From contig NZ_NETK01000002.1 in NCBI RefSeq assembly GCF_002343915.1, forward strand, positions 372,001-436,000: 64,000 bases of DNA, written 5' to 3'. The stretch comes from Nannocystis exedens. Lineage in GTDB: Bacteria; Myxococcota_A; Polyangia; Nannocystales; Nannocystaceae. The notes below the pieces were generated by a model. The model did no database searches, was not told the origin of the DNA, and worked only from the letters and a program-made list of their open reading frames with translations. Below are positions 32,017 to 40,574 of the stretch, one piece after another (the first letter of the stretch is position 1; every line of letters begins with the position of its first letter). The position numbers and the translations under genes were made by a program.

Positions 32017-33705
32017 ATGAAGATCGAATGCGATAAGTGCGGAGCCAAATACTCGATTGCGGACGACAAGGTCCGCGGCAAGACCTTCAAGATCCGCTGC
32101 AAGAAGTGCAGCAACGTCATCATCGTCCGCGACAAGGCGGGCGGCGCAGAGGACGGTGGTGACGCGCCAGCCGACGAGCCGGGCTGGCACCTTGCGATCG
32201 GTGGCGAGACCGTGGGGCCGATCAGCGAGGCCGAGGTCCGCGAGCGCTTCGCCGCCGGAGAGATCGACAAGGACACCTCGGTCTGGCAGGAGGGCTTCGA
32301 GGACTGGCTGCCGCTCGGTGACGTGAGCGCGTTCTCCGACCTGGCCGCAGCAGCGCCGAGCCGGGCCGCGGCGCCCGATCCGTTCGCGGGCGGCAGCGAC
32401 GACGACTACAGCGCCCCCGCGCCCGCGGCGACGCCCAGCTCGAGCTACGACCGGCAGCCCGAGCCCGCGCGCCAGCCCGTCGCGGCCGCGCCCGCGGCTT
32501 CGGCCAGCGGCCCGAAAGCTTCGGCGTCGCCGGCAGGTGGCGGTGAAAACCCGCGCGTGTCCTCGTTGACCGGCGCGCGCAACGAGAACTCCGTGCTGTT
32601 CTCGCTCGACAGCCTGTCGTCGATCGCGATGGGCAGCAAGCAGGGCGGCGGCGCGGCGGCGCCGAGCGGCCCGTCGTTCTCGCTCGGCGGCGGCGGTGCT
32701 CCTGCCGCCTCGCCGACCAGCAACAGCGAAGGTTCGGGCCTCATCGACATCCGCGCCATGAGCGGGATGATGGGCGGCGGCGGCGGCGGTGGCGGCGGCG
32801 GCGGCGGCGGCGACGAGGGTCGTGACGACTCGATGCTGCCGAGCTTCGGCGGCACCGGCTTCGGCGGCCTGTCGGCCGCGCCGCTGCTCGTGACGCCGGC
32901 CCAGCCGGTCGTCGAGCACGCGCCGGCTCCCGAGCCGCAGCGCTCGTCGAACGCGCCGCTCTACGCGCTGATGGCCATCCTGCTGCTCGGCATGGGCGGC
33001 ATGGCTTGGTACATCCTCACCCGGCCACCGCCGACGCCCGAGACCAAGATCGTCGAAGTCATCAAGCCGGTTGAGGTGAAGGACAAGGCCGAAGACGAGG
33101 ACGACGGCGACAAGCCCAAGAAGAAGAAGAAGGAGGAGGAGGAGGAAGCGGACGAGACCGGCGCCGCCGAAACTCCGCCCGGGGGCACCGACGACAAGAA
33201 GGGCACGGTCGCCAAGACGACGACGAAGAAGACGACCGACAAGAAGGGCGAGAAGACCGACAGCAAGTCGACCGCCCTCGACCCCAAGGTCGAGCCGAAG
33301 AAGGAAGAGAAGAAGGAAGAGAAGAAGGACGACTACAGCGTCGACTGCATCCTCGACCCGTCCAAGTGCGGCAAGAAGGGCGGCGGCGGCGGCGACAGCG
33401 GCTCGAGCAAGCCGCCGGCCGACTCCAGCCTGCCGGAGAAGCTCGAGCTCTCCGACATCCAGGCCGGCGTCAACCCGGTCAAGGCCAACGCCAAGACCAA
33501 CTGCGCCAAGAATGCCAAGGGCGGTGAGAAGGTCTCGATCAAGCTGTCGATCAGCGGCCCGTCGGGCACGGTGCTGAGCTCGACGGTGGTCGACGCCGCG
33601 GGCAACGACGGCCTCGCCAACTGCGTGGCCGCGGAGCTCAAGAAGGCGACCTTCAAGAAGGTCCAGAAGGAGCAGATCGGCACGCAGGTGTCGGTGAGCT
33701 TCTGA
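32017..33705 (+). CDS. Zinc-ribbon/GYF/TonB-like membrane protein (AgmX/GltJ-like)
   Basis: A 562-residue protein. Residues 1-40 are an MJ0042-type zinc ribbon (CDKCGAKYSI...CKKCS). A GYF-type domain follows at about 50-105 (WHLAIGGETVGPISEAEV, then DWLPLG). Next come a Pro/Ala/Gly-rich linker with a run of about 12 glycines, one transmembrane helix near 314-333, and a periplasmic Lys/Glu-rich stalk. A C-terminal TonB-like domain ends ...EQIGTQVSVSF. This order is known from AgmX/GltJ, the Myxococcus gliding-complex protein that links cytoplasm to envelope. I infer the same type of role. The ATG is set by the zinc ribbon; AGGAA lies upstream. Confidence 0.8.
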   Translation: MKIECDKCGAKYSIADDKVRGKTFKIRCKKCSNVIIVRDKAGGAEDGGDAPADEPGWHLAIGGETVGPISEAEVRERFAAGEIDKDTSVWQEGFEDWLPLGDVSAFSDLAAAAPSRAAAPDPFAGGSDDDYSAPAPAATPSSSYDRQPEPARQPVAAAPAASASGPKASASPAGGGENPRVSSLTGARNENSVLFSLDSLSSIAMGSKQGGGAAAPSGPSFSLGGGGAPAASPTSNSEGSGLIDIRAMSGMMGGGGGGGGGGGGGDEGRDDSMLPSFGGTGFGGLSAAPLLVTPAQPVVEHAPAPEPQRSSNAPLYALMAILLLGMGGMAWYILTRPPPTPETKIVEVIKPVEVKDKAEDEDDGDKPKKKKKEEEEEADETGAAETPPGGTDDKKGTVAKTTTKKTTDKKGEKTDSKSTALDPKVEPKKEEKKEEKKDDYSVDCILDPSKCGKKGGGGGDSGSSKPPADSSLPEKLELSDIQAGVNPVKANAKTNCAKNAKGGEKVSIKLSISGPSGTVLSSTVVDAAGNDGLANCVAAELKKATFKKVQKEQIGTQVSVSF

Positions 33706-34033
33706 GCTCGGCGAGCACGCCGATGCGCAGGCCGGCGGGGTCGTCCTTCGGGGCGGCCCCGTCGCGTTTTCGCCGGTCGTCGCCCGCGCGCGGGTTCGTC
33801 GCCACGCCGCGTGGCCGGCCGCAGCCCGGGCCCGTGGCCGGCCGCACAGCGTCGCCGGGAGCGCTCAGGCACGAGGGGCTAGGCAGCGCCGTGGATTTGC
33901 GGCACCCTGAAGTTCTGCGCCGCGGCGCTGGCCGAGACCTTACCTCGGTCGTTCGCGTTGGACCGCCGACGCTGGACCGAAACATACTTCCCGGCCCTCC
34001 CTCGGGCCCCGATCTCCAGGAGCACTGCTCGCC
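33706..34033. other. Intergenic region with a weak promoter candidate
   Basis: About 330 bases with no gene. TTGGAC at 33958-33963 and ACATAC at 33982-33987 (18-base spacer) could be the promoter of the next gene. AGGAG at about 34019 is its ribosome binding site. Confidence 0.35.
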
Positions 34034-34831
34034 ATGTCGAACACCGAGAACTCCGCCCTCATCGCCCTGAGTGAGCTCAAGAACCTCGAGGCCGCCCGCG
34101 TGGCCGAGGTCGAGAGCGAACGGCGCGCCCGTGAAGAGGCCGAGCGCCGCGCCCGTGAAGAGGCCGAACGCAAGGCCCGCGAGCTCGCCGAACGCAAGGC
34201 CCGCGAGGAGGCCGAGCGGATCGCCAAGGAGACGGCCGAACGCGAGGCCCGGGAGCGAGAGGAGCGCCTGCGGCTGCAAGAGGCCGATCTGCGCGCCCGC
34301 GCCGAGCAGGAGGCCCGCCTCAAGGAAGAGCAGATGCGCCTCGATGCGCAGGTCAAGCTGGCCGAGAAGAAGGCCCGCCCGATGTGGCTGTACGGCATCC
34401 TCGCCGTGCTGGTGATCGGCGTCGGCGTCGGCGGCTACATGATCTACGACTACATCCAGAAGCGCGACGAGGCCGAGCGGCTGGCGCAGATCGAGCAGAA
34501 GAAGAAAGACGACGAGCGCGCGGCCGAGATGGCGGCCCTCATGAAGGAGCTGAAGGGCCTTCAGGAGGAGCAGAACAAGATCAAGGCGCAGAAGGACGAC
34601 ATCGAGAACCAGCTCAAGAACGTCAAGGACGAGACGGAGCGGCAGAAGCTGCTGGCCGAAAAGGCCGCCCTCGACGCCCAGCTGGCGGCCAACGAGGACA
34701 AGCAGAAGAAGAACAAGGGCAAGTCCGGCGGCGGCAGCAAGGCGAGCGGCGACGGCGAGCCGAAGTCCGAGAAGCCGAAGGGCGGGATCTCGGTCAGCAA
34801 GAACGTCGACGATCCCCTGGACGGCCTGTGA
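34034..34831 (+). CDS. Coiled-coil / single-pass membrane protein
   Basis: A 265-residue protein. Residues 15-112 are an almost unbroken charged helix built from repeats like REEAERRA, RKAREEAE and ERIAKETAE. One transmembrane helix lies at about 117-138 (LYGILAVLVIGVGVGGYMIY). A second coiled coil covers about 139-225, and a Lys/Gly/Ser tail ends ...SVSKNVDDPLDGL. No enzyme motif is present. Its position after the AgmX/GltJ-like gene and its cytoplasm-to-envelope design suggest a structural partner, but that is inference. A strong hairpin follows the stop. Confidence 0.7.
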   Translation: MSNTENSALIALSELKNLEAARVAEVESERRAREEAERRAREEAERKARELAERKAREEAERIAKETAEREAREREERLRLQEADLRARAEQEARLKEEQMRLDAQVKLAEKKARPMWLYGILAVLVIGVGVGGYMIYDYIQKRDEAERLAQIEQKKKDDERAAEMAALMKELKGLQEEQNKIKAQKDDIENQLKNVKDETERQKLLAEKAALDAQLAANEDKQKKNKGKSGGGSKASGDGEPKSEKPKGGISVSKNVDDPLDGL

Positions 34832-34837
34832 TCGCCT

Positions 34838-34871
34838 CCCTGCGGCGGGCGAGCTCCTCGCCCCCGCAGGG
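34838..34871 (+). terminator. Hairpin after the coiled-coil gene
   Basis: CCCTGCGG-C-GGGCGAG pairs with CTCGCCC-CCGCAGGG around CTC, a 15-bp stem with one bulge, seven bases after the stop. No T-run follows. Confidence 0.45.
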
Positions 34872-34947
34872 CAAAGGCGCCGCGGCCGAGGCGATTCGGC
34901 CGCGTCGCCCGCGGGGCGAGGGCCGGGAAAATTGCGCCGAGGTGGGC

Positions 34948-34976
34948 TTGCTTGGCGTTTTTTCCCGTGATAAAGA
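34948..34976 (+). promoter_or_regulatory. Promoter of tRNA-Cys
   Basis: TTGCTT (34948-34953), a 17-base spacer containing a T-run, and TAAAGA (34971-34976). The start point near 34983 is about six bases before the tRNA. Confidence 0.5.
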
Positions 34977-34988
34977 AGTCGCCCCTTC

Positions 34989-35060
34989 GGCCTGGTAGCC
35001 AAGTGGTAAGGCAGAGCTCTGCAAAAGCTCTATTCGCCGGTTCGATTCCGGCCCAGGCCT
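34989..35060 (+). tRNA. tRNA-Cys (anticodon GCA)
   Basis: A complete cloverleaf: acceptor GGCCTGG/CCAGGCC, D-arm around AGCCAAGTGGTAAGGC, anticodon stem AGAGCT/AGCTCT with GCA in the loop, and T-arm GCCGG-TTCGATT-CCGGC. The discriminator base is U, the main identity element for cysteine. CCA is not encoded. Confidence 0.96.
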
Positions 35061-35069
35061 CCCGAGGAC

Positions 35070-35105
35070 AAGAGCCCCTGCGACCCCGCAGGGGCTCTTC
35101 GCTTT
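35070..35105. terminator. Rho-independent terminator after tRNA-Cys (possibly bidirectional)
   Basis: AAGAGCCCCTGCG and CGCAGGGGCTCTT form a 13-bp perfect stem around ACCC, followed by CGCTTTGG. It lies between tRNA-Cys and the end of a leftward gene, so it could serve both strands. Confidence 0.8.
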
Positions 35106-35113
35106 GGTCGCTG

Positions 35114-36070
35114 TCAGCGGAACTCGATCTCGAGCCGCGGCAGGCCGAGCTTCGCGTGCTCCTCGGCGGTCAGCATCGTCGACAACTGCAGCCGCGGCGA
35201 GACGCGCCAGCGCAGGTAGCCGAGCTCGACGGCGCGGAGCTGCAGGCTGGCGTCGTAGTGCAGCTCCAGATGGCCGTAGAGGCCGTCCGGGAGCGGCTGC
35301 GCGTAAGCCGGGCGGGCCAGGAAGTAGTCGTCGCTGCGGCTGCCGTCGGCGGCGAGGTGCTGCGCGTCGGGCGGGCCGAGCCACGCGCGCACCTCGGCCA
35401 GCGGGGCCCGAGGGCGGGCGATGGTGGTCTGCAGGAACGCGGCCAGTTCGCGCTGGCGCGCCGGCTCGGGCGTCGCCGCCGCCCGCAGCGCCTCCCAGTG
35501 GGCCGGATCCCAGCGCCCGCCGGCGAACTCGCCGGTGCGCGACGCCTGGACCTGCTCGGCCGCGGCCTCGGCGTCGGACTGATCGAGGTCGATCACCGCG
35601 AGCACCTCGTCGGGCCCCCAGCGATCGTGCATGCCGCCGAGCGCGTGGGGATCGGCGAGCAGCGCCTGTCCTTTGGGACCGGGTCGAAGGAACAGGAGAT
35701 ACCGCCGCCCCTCGGCGTAGCCGCGCGGGTAGGCCGACCCGCGCAGCGCGTTCAGGTTGAGGTCGACGCCGGGGGCCTGGACGGCCCCGCGGACGACCTG
35801 CAGCGCGGTGAAGCGGTCCTGGATCAGCATCTCCAGCGAGCCGTCCGGGCCGGATCGACACGGGTAGGTGCCCGGCTCGTAGCGCGTCACGAGCCACACC
35901 GGCGCGCTCTCGGCGAGTTGCGGGTCGAACGGGTGCCACGGCTCGACCACGCCCGACAGCCCGGCCGGCAGGGCGCGCGCGTCCGGGACGCTCGGGGCGG
36001 GCCGCGTCGGCCCCGAGGTCGGGGTGCATGCGAGAGCGAGGGCGAGCGGGACGGCGAGGCGCATAATCAT
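35114..36070 (-). CDS. Hypothetical lipoprotein
   Basis: A 318-residue predicted lipoprotein: short signal with LALAC, then a Pro/Ser/Thr linker. The folded part has several aromatic and basic segments (SGVVEPWHPFDPQLAES, YPRGYAEGRRYLLFLRPG) and an AWLGPPDAQH stretch near 235 that resembles small outer-membrane assembly lipoproteins. No family is recognised with confidence. The start may be ATG 36070 or the ATG two codons later (36064), which gives MRLAVPLALALAC. A TGTCC-TTTG-GGAC repeat lies in the gene near 35669. It is convergent with tRNA-Cys. Confidence 0.65.
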   Translation of the reverse strand: MIMRLAVPLALALACTPTSGPTRPAPSVPDARALPAGLSGVVEPWHPFDPQLAESAPVWLVTRYEPGTYPCRSGPDGSLEMLIQDRFTALQVVRGAVQAPGVDLNLNALRGSAYPRGYAEGRRYLLFLRPGPKGQALLADPHALGGMHDRWGPDEVLAVIDLDQSDAEAAAEQVQASRTGEFAGGRWDPAHWEALRAAATPEPARQRELAAFLQTTIARPRAPLAEVRAWLGPPDAQHLAADGSRSDDYFLARPAYAQPLPDGLYGHLELHYDASLQLRAVELGYLRWRVSPRLQLSTMLTAEEHAKLGLPRLEIEFR

Positions 36071-36355
36071 GGGTCGGGTCGGTCGGTTCGGACGCGAACG
36101 CGCGGGGGCGTGGTGATGTGCCTGTCTCGAGGGACAGAGGAGAGCGCGCCGGGGCGAGCCGTCGCGGACGCGGGCGCACCGCGGGAGGTCGCACGGTCGT
36201 TCGATTTCGCCGCGACCTTCGAGGTCCCCGACCTCGCGGAGCCGCCCGCGGTGTCGCAGTCGGCGCGCCGCACGGCGTGTGCGATCGGCAGCCGTCCGCC
36301 CCTCGTCGTGGGGGGGCGCCGGCTGCCGGCCGCGACGTCACGCGGGTCGCATGGC

Positions 36356-37248
36356 TCAACGGACAAGTGGGCCCTCCAGCCCGAGGTCGGCCACGCGCGC
36401 GCGGACCTTGGTCATGAAGGCGGGGCCCGGGTCGGCCTTGCGGGTGCGGTACTTGGGATCGCGCTCGAGGAAGTAGGGATGGCCCTCCATCGCCAGGTAC
36501 TCGTGGTGGCCGATCAGGTGGGTGATCGCGGGGAATCGGGCCTTGAGGTGGCGGACCAGGGCCGCGTCGGCCTCGACCTGGGCGTCGGTGAGCGGGTGCT
36601 GGTCGAGGTCGCCGACGTTCTCGACGCCGATGGCGACGTGGTTGAGGCCGACGCAGTGGCGGGCCATCGATGTCTCCGGCATGAGGCGGAAGATCGTGCC
36701 GTCGCGGTCGACCAGGAACTGCGACGAGACGTTGAGGTCGCCGGCGTCGGCGATCGTCTTGCGCGCGCTCTCGATGGTGGGACGGTCGAAGTAGCGCCAG
36801 GTCGCGTCGGCCGAGCCGCCGCCGGTGTGGTGGAGGATGATCATGCGCGGCTCGATCTCGACGCCGCTGGCGGCAGGATCCTGGTGCGCGCGGCGGTAGG
36901 CAATCGTGCGGGCCATCCGCGCCTCGTCGTAGGTGATCGGCCGGTCGACGATCGCCAGCGGCGGCTCGGCCGGCGGGGGGCCGACTTGTCGGGTGGGGCG
37001 GGCGGCGCGGCCGGCGGACTGTCCTTCGGGACATGTTTGTCCGGACCGAGCTCATCGGGCATGGTCGAAGGGGCATGTCCCGAAGCGCTGGCCGGCGGTG
37101 GAGCGGGCGCCGGCTCCGGCGCGGAACAGGCGGCCGCGAACAAAGCGAGGGCGAGCGAGCGGAGGCTCGGGAGGGCGCTCGAGGCGGATGCTCGTCGGCG
37201 TGGGGGGTGAACGCGGGGGTCGGTGCGCCTGTCGCTCGCGCGCGACAT
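36356..37248 (-). CDS. N-acetylmuramoyl-L-alanine amidase lipoprotein, interrupted reading frame
   Basis: The C-terminal about 185 residues are an Amidase_2 (PGRP-like) domain: PRMIILHHTGGGSA with a zinc histidine, LVDRDGTIFRLMPE, ARHCVGLNHVAIGVENVG and LIGHHEYLAMEGHP. It would cut the sugar-peptide amide of peptidoglycan. Upstream, another frame encodes a lipoprotein signal (ALALFAAACSAP) and a proline linker. The two frames meet at a run of six G on the + strand (36975-36980). One added base would join DKSAPP to AEPPLAIVDRPITYDEA. Total length (893) is one short of a multiple of three. Sequencing error, mutation or phase variation are all possible. The start at 37248 is tentative. Confidence 0.7.
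37020..37088. repeat. Dispersed hairpin cluster inside the amidase lipoprotein gene
   Basis: TGTCC-TTCG-GGACA is at 37020-37033. TTTGTCCGGAC and a GGGCATG..GGGGCATGTCCCG arm follow within 55 bases. They lie in the linker-coding part of the gene. Confidence 0.65.
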
Positions 37249-37348
37249 GATCGTCGTGCTTGCCTCGCGCGCGCGCGGCGTCTCGCTCGCGTGCGATGCG
37301 ATCGTCGTCGCTTCGCTCGCGGACGTCGACGGTTTGTCGCTCGCGCGC

Positions 37349-38392
37349 TCAACGATCATCGTCGTCGCTCCGCGGGCGGCTGCGGGCGGCCTTTCGCTCG
37401 CGTCGCTCGCGCTTGGCCTCGACCTGCTGGATCCGCTTGTTCCGCTGCTTCTCGGTGAGGGGACGGCCGGGCAGGGGGGGCTGGTCGACGTGGTGCTCTT
37501 CGAAGCTCCCGGGTGCCGCGCCGAGCTCGAAGATCGTGACCTCGCGGCGGGCTCGTTCGCCGACGCGGAGCGGGATCACGGCCGCGCCGATGCCCGCGCC
37601 GACGTACACGGCCCCGCGGGGGCGCAGATCGACGCGCGAGCCGTACAGGCCGTGGACGTACTTGTGGCCGATGAGGCGGCCGAGCGCGAGCTCGTTGAGG
37701 CGCGCGAGGGTGACCTGCCCGGCGTGCGTGTGTCCGGACAGCACGAGCTGCACGCCGGCGGTCCACAGGTGATCGGCCTCCTCGGCGATGTGCGACAGGC
37801 CGAGGGTCGGGAGGTCGTGGCGCAGGCCCCGCGTCGCGCGCTCGACGTCGGCGTGCCCGGTGTAGGCGTCGTCGAGGCCGACGACCTGGAGCGCCTGGCC
37901 GCGCAGGGTGATGGTGGTGTGGACGTTGTCGAGGACCTCGGCGCCGGCGCGTCGCAGGGTCGCGCGGACCTCGGGACCGCCGGACCAGTGATCGTGGTTG
38001 CCGAGCACCGCCATCACCGGGGCCTCGTAGCGGCGGATGAGCTCCTCGAGTTGATCGAGGAAGGCCTGGCTGTGGCACACGAAGTCGCCGGTGATGCACA
38101 CGAGGTCGGGGCGCTCGGCGTTGACGAGGTCGACCGCGGCGCGCTGGACCTTCATCGGCGTGATCCGGCCGACGTGGATGTCGGTGACATGGGCGACGCG
38201 CAGCGGGGCGGCGAGCTGGGCCACGAACGAGGCCGGGCCGGCGAACCTCCGCACCTCGATCTGGGCGCTGGTGTCGAACCATGCCAGCGGGTTCAGCATC
38301 CGCGATCGCGCGAGGGCGGCGGCCAGTCCGGCGCCGGCGGGCTTGGGCGAAGCGGGCACGTGTAAAGGAGTATAAAGATCGCGGGACGACAT
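37349..38392 (-). CDS. Calcineurin-like metallophosphoesterase
   Basis: A 347-residue protein with all blocks of the dinuclear metal site: VTDIHVGR, CITGDFV, VLGNHDHWSG, a lone histidine in GLSHIAEEADH and GHTHAGQ. It resembles the YkuE/YaeI branch, which includes lipid-linked phosphoesterases; the substrate is unknown. The C-terminus is a long basic tail (QRNKRIQQVEAKRERRERKAARS) that could bind membrane or nucleic acid. It is divergent from the ktrB-like gene. The DNA just after it (37250-37370 on the + strand) is rich in GATCGTCGTC and TCGCTCGCG repeats. Confidence 0.9.
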   Translation of the reverse strand: MSSRDLYTPLHVPASPKPAGAGLAAALARSRMLNPLAWFDTSAQIEVRRFAGPASFVAQLAAPLRVAHVTDIHVGRITPMKVQRAAVDLVNAERPDLVCITGDFVCHSQAFLDQLEELIRRYEAPVMAVLGNHDHWSGGPEVRATLRRAGAEVLDNVHTTITLRGQALQVVGLDDAYTGHADVERATRGLRHDLPTLGLSHIAEEADHLWTAGVQLVLSGHTHAGQVTLARLNELALGRLIGHKYVHGLYGSRVDLRPRGAVYVGAGIGAAVIPLRVGERARREVTIFELGAAPGSFEEHHVDQPPLPGRPLTEKQRNKRIQQVEAKRERRERKAARSRPRSDDDDR

Positions 38393-38463
38393 TCCAGCCG
38401 GGGGCGCCTGGACCGCGGGGGAGGTCGGTGATAAAGGCAGGCCGAGCCTCGTCGGCCGCCGCC

Positions 38464-40533
38464 ATGAGCGCTGCTCCAGTCCCCCGCCCGTCTCGCCGCT
38501 TGCAGGCGGCCCGCGTCGCAGGCGCGAGTCTGCTCAGCGTGCTGGGCGTGCGGATCGTGGCCGACCTGCACCCCGCCAGCTTCCTCGGGCCCGTCGATCA
38601 GCTGCCCAGCGTCGGCAACCTGTACGCCATCGCCGTCGGGATCACCACGATCGTGGTGATCGCGGGCCTGCTCGGCGGCCGCCGCTGGGCGTTCGTGCTC
38701 GTGCCGCTGCTGCTCTCGGTCAACGTCGGGATGTTCGTGCCGGTGCTGGCGTCGGACGTCCAGATCGGCGGCTTCCTCATCGTCTGGAACCTGGCGCTGA
38801 TCGGCGACAGCCTGTTCTCGATCACCAGCACCGGGGCGCGGGCGCGGCGGGTCGGCGATCGGGGGGCCTCCTTCGCCTGGCTGCAGCGCTACGGGGCCGC
38901 GGCGCAGCACCTGCTGCTGGTGTCGCTGCTGGCCGGGCTGGCGCTGTTCGGCTTCGAGGTCGAGCACGAGTTCATCCCCGATCTGATCGGCCTGGCGTTC
39001 GGGCTCACGACCCTCGCGCTGGTCTCGCCGTACGTGCTCGAGCTGCTGCGGCAGCGGCGGCGCTACATCGCCGTGCTCGCGGGGTTGCTGCTGGTCTTCG
39101 TCGCCGCGGTCGTCACCAGCCCGGGCGCGGCGATCGGGCTGCTGTGGGCGCTGCAGGCGGCGGTGCTGCTGGTGATCGTCGCCCGCGGGCCGGTGTTCGC
39201 CGACCTGCTGCAGAGCTTCTACGCCCGGCCGGCGCTGCTCATCCTGTCGACGTTCGGGCTGATCGCGTTCTCGGGCGCGCTGGTGCTGACCTTCCCGGCG
39301 GCCTCGGCGACCGAGCGCTCGATCGCGTTCATCGACGCGTTGTTCACGGCGATGAGCGCGACCTGTGTGACGGGCCTGATCGTGCTCGACACGCCGGTCG
39401 CGTTCTCCCACTTCGGCCAGGTGGTGATCCTGCTGCTGATCCAGCTCGGCGGCCTCGGGATCATGGTGCTGTCGACGTTCGCGGCGGTGCTGCTCGGCGG
39501 ACGCCTGGCGCTGCGCGGCGAGCAGGCGCTCGAGGAGGTGCTCGACCTGGCCAGCCCGGGCTCGGCCTACACGCTGACGCGCTTCATCGTCGTGTCGACG
39601 CTGTTCGTCGAGGCCGTCGGCGCGATCGCGCTGGCGCTGCTGTTCCACTACGGCTACGGCTTCGACCTGGCGTCGGCGATGTGGCGCGGGACGTTCCACG
39701 CGGTGTCGGCGTTCTGCAACGCCGGCTTCGCGCTGTGGAGCGACAACCTGATCCAGTTCCAGTCCGACGGCCCGATCCAGGCGGTCCACGGCTCGCTGAT
39801 CACGCTCGGCGGGCTCGGCTTTCCGGTGCTGCTGGCGCTGTGGATGAGGGCGCGCGGATCCGAGCGACGGCTGCCGCTGCAGGCGCGGGTGGTGCTGTGG
39901 ATGTCGCTGAGCCTGGTGGTCGTCGGCGCGATCCTGTTCGCGGTCGCCGAGTGGGACGCGTCGCTGCACGGGCTGTCGCTCGCCGACAAGATCATCAACT
40001 CGGTGTTCCAGAGCGTGACGCTGCGGACGGCGGGGTTCAACAGCGTCGACTTCTCGGCGCTCGAGCGCTCGACGATCCTGATGATGGTCGTGTGGATGTT
40101 CATCGGCGCCTCGCCGGGCAGCACCGGCGGCGGGATCAAGACGACCACCCTGGCGGTGGTGCTGGCGGCGATCCCGGCGCTGATCCGCAACCAGGCGCGG
40201 GCCCAGTTGTTCCGGCGCACGATCCCGCACGACATCGTCTACCGCGCCGGGACCATCATGACTCTGGCGACGATGGTGGCGATGGTCGTCACCTTCGCGC
40301 TGCTCGCCAGCCACGACATGCCGTTCGAGCGGGCCCTGTTCGAGGCGGTCAGCGCCCTGGCGACCGTCGGGCTGTCGATCGGGGCCACCGCCGAATTGAA
40401 CGCGCTCGGCAAGTGGCTCATCATCGTCACGATGTTCATCGGCCGCGTCGGACCGATCTCGCTCGCCCTCGCGCTCGGCACGCCGCGCGGCGCGCACGTC
40501 CAGTTCCCCGAGGCCAAGATCATGGTCGGCTGA
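38464..40533 (+). CDS. KtrB/TrkH-type potassium transporter with extra N-terminal membrane domain
   Basis: A 689-residue inner-membrane protein. The transporter core begins around residue 255 and has four pore loops with the key glycine: MSATCVTGLIVLD, AFCNAGFALWSDN, TLRTAGFNSVDF and ALATVGLSIGATAEL. The GSTGGGIKTTT segment between the third and fourth repeats is also conserved. Ordinary KtrB/TrkH proteins are about 440-490 residues. The first 250 residues here add about six hydrophobic helices of unknown function. ATG 38464 is preferred over upstream in-frame starts. It is followed by a KtrA-like gating protein, so this is a Ktr-type K+ uptake system. Confidence 0.92.
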   Translation: MSAAPVPRPSRRLQAARVAGASLLSVLGVRIVADLHPASFLGPVDQLPSVGNLYAIAVGITTIVVIAGLLGGRRWAFVLVPLLLSVNVGMFVPVLASDVQIGGFLIVWNLALIGDSLFSITSTGARARRVGDRGASFAWLQRYGAAAQHLLLVSLLAGLALFGFEVEHEFIPDLIGLAFGLTTLALVSPYVLELLRQRRRYIAVLAGLLLVFVAAVVTSPGAAIGLLWALQAAVLLVIVARGPVFADLLQSFYARPALLILSTFGLIAFSGALVLTFPAASATERSIAFIDALFTAMSATCVTGLIVLDTPVAFSHFGQVVILLLIQLGGLGIMVLSTFAAVLLGGRLALRGEQALEEVLDLASPGSAYTLTRFIVVSTLFVEAVGAIALALLFHYGYGFDLASAMWRGTFHAVSAFCNAGFALWSDNLIQFQSDGPIQAVHGSLITLGGLGFPVLLALWMRARGSERRLPLQARVVLWMSLSLVVVGAILFAVAEWDASLHGLSLADKIINSVFQSVTLRTAGFNSVDFSALERSTILMMVVWMFIGASPGSTGGGIKTTTLAVVLAAIPALIRNQARAQLFRRTIPHDIVYRAGTIMTLATMVAMVVTFALLASHDMPFERALFEAVSALATVGLSIGATAELNALGKWLIIVTMFIGRVGPISLALALGTPRGAHVQFPEAKIMVG

Positions 40534-40561
40534 GCGCCGGGCCTCTCGTAACCTGAACTCA

Positions 40562-40573
40562 AGGACATGTCCT
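40562..40573. repeat. Perfect palindrome AGGACATGTCCT at the ktrA-like start
   Basis: A 12-bp copy of the dispersed family, two bases before the ATG at 40575. Its left arm forms the AAGGA ribosome binding site nine bases before the start codon. Confidence 0.8.
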
Positions 40574-40574
40574 C

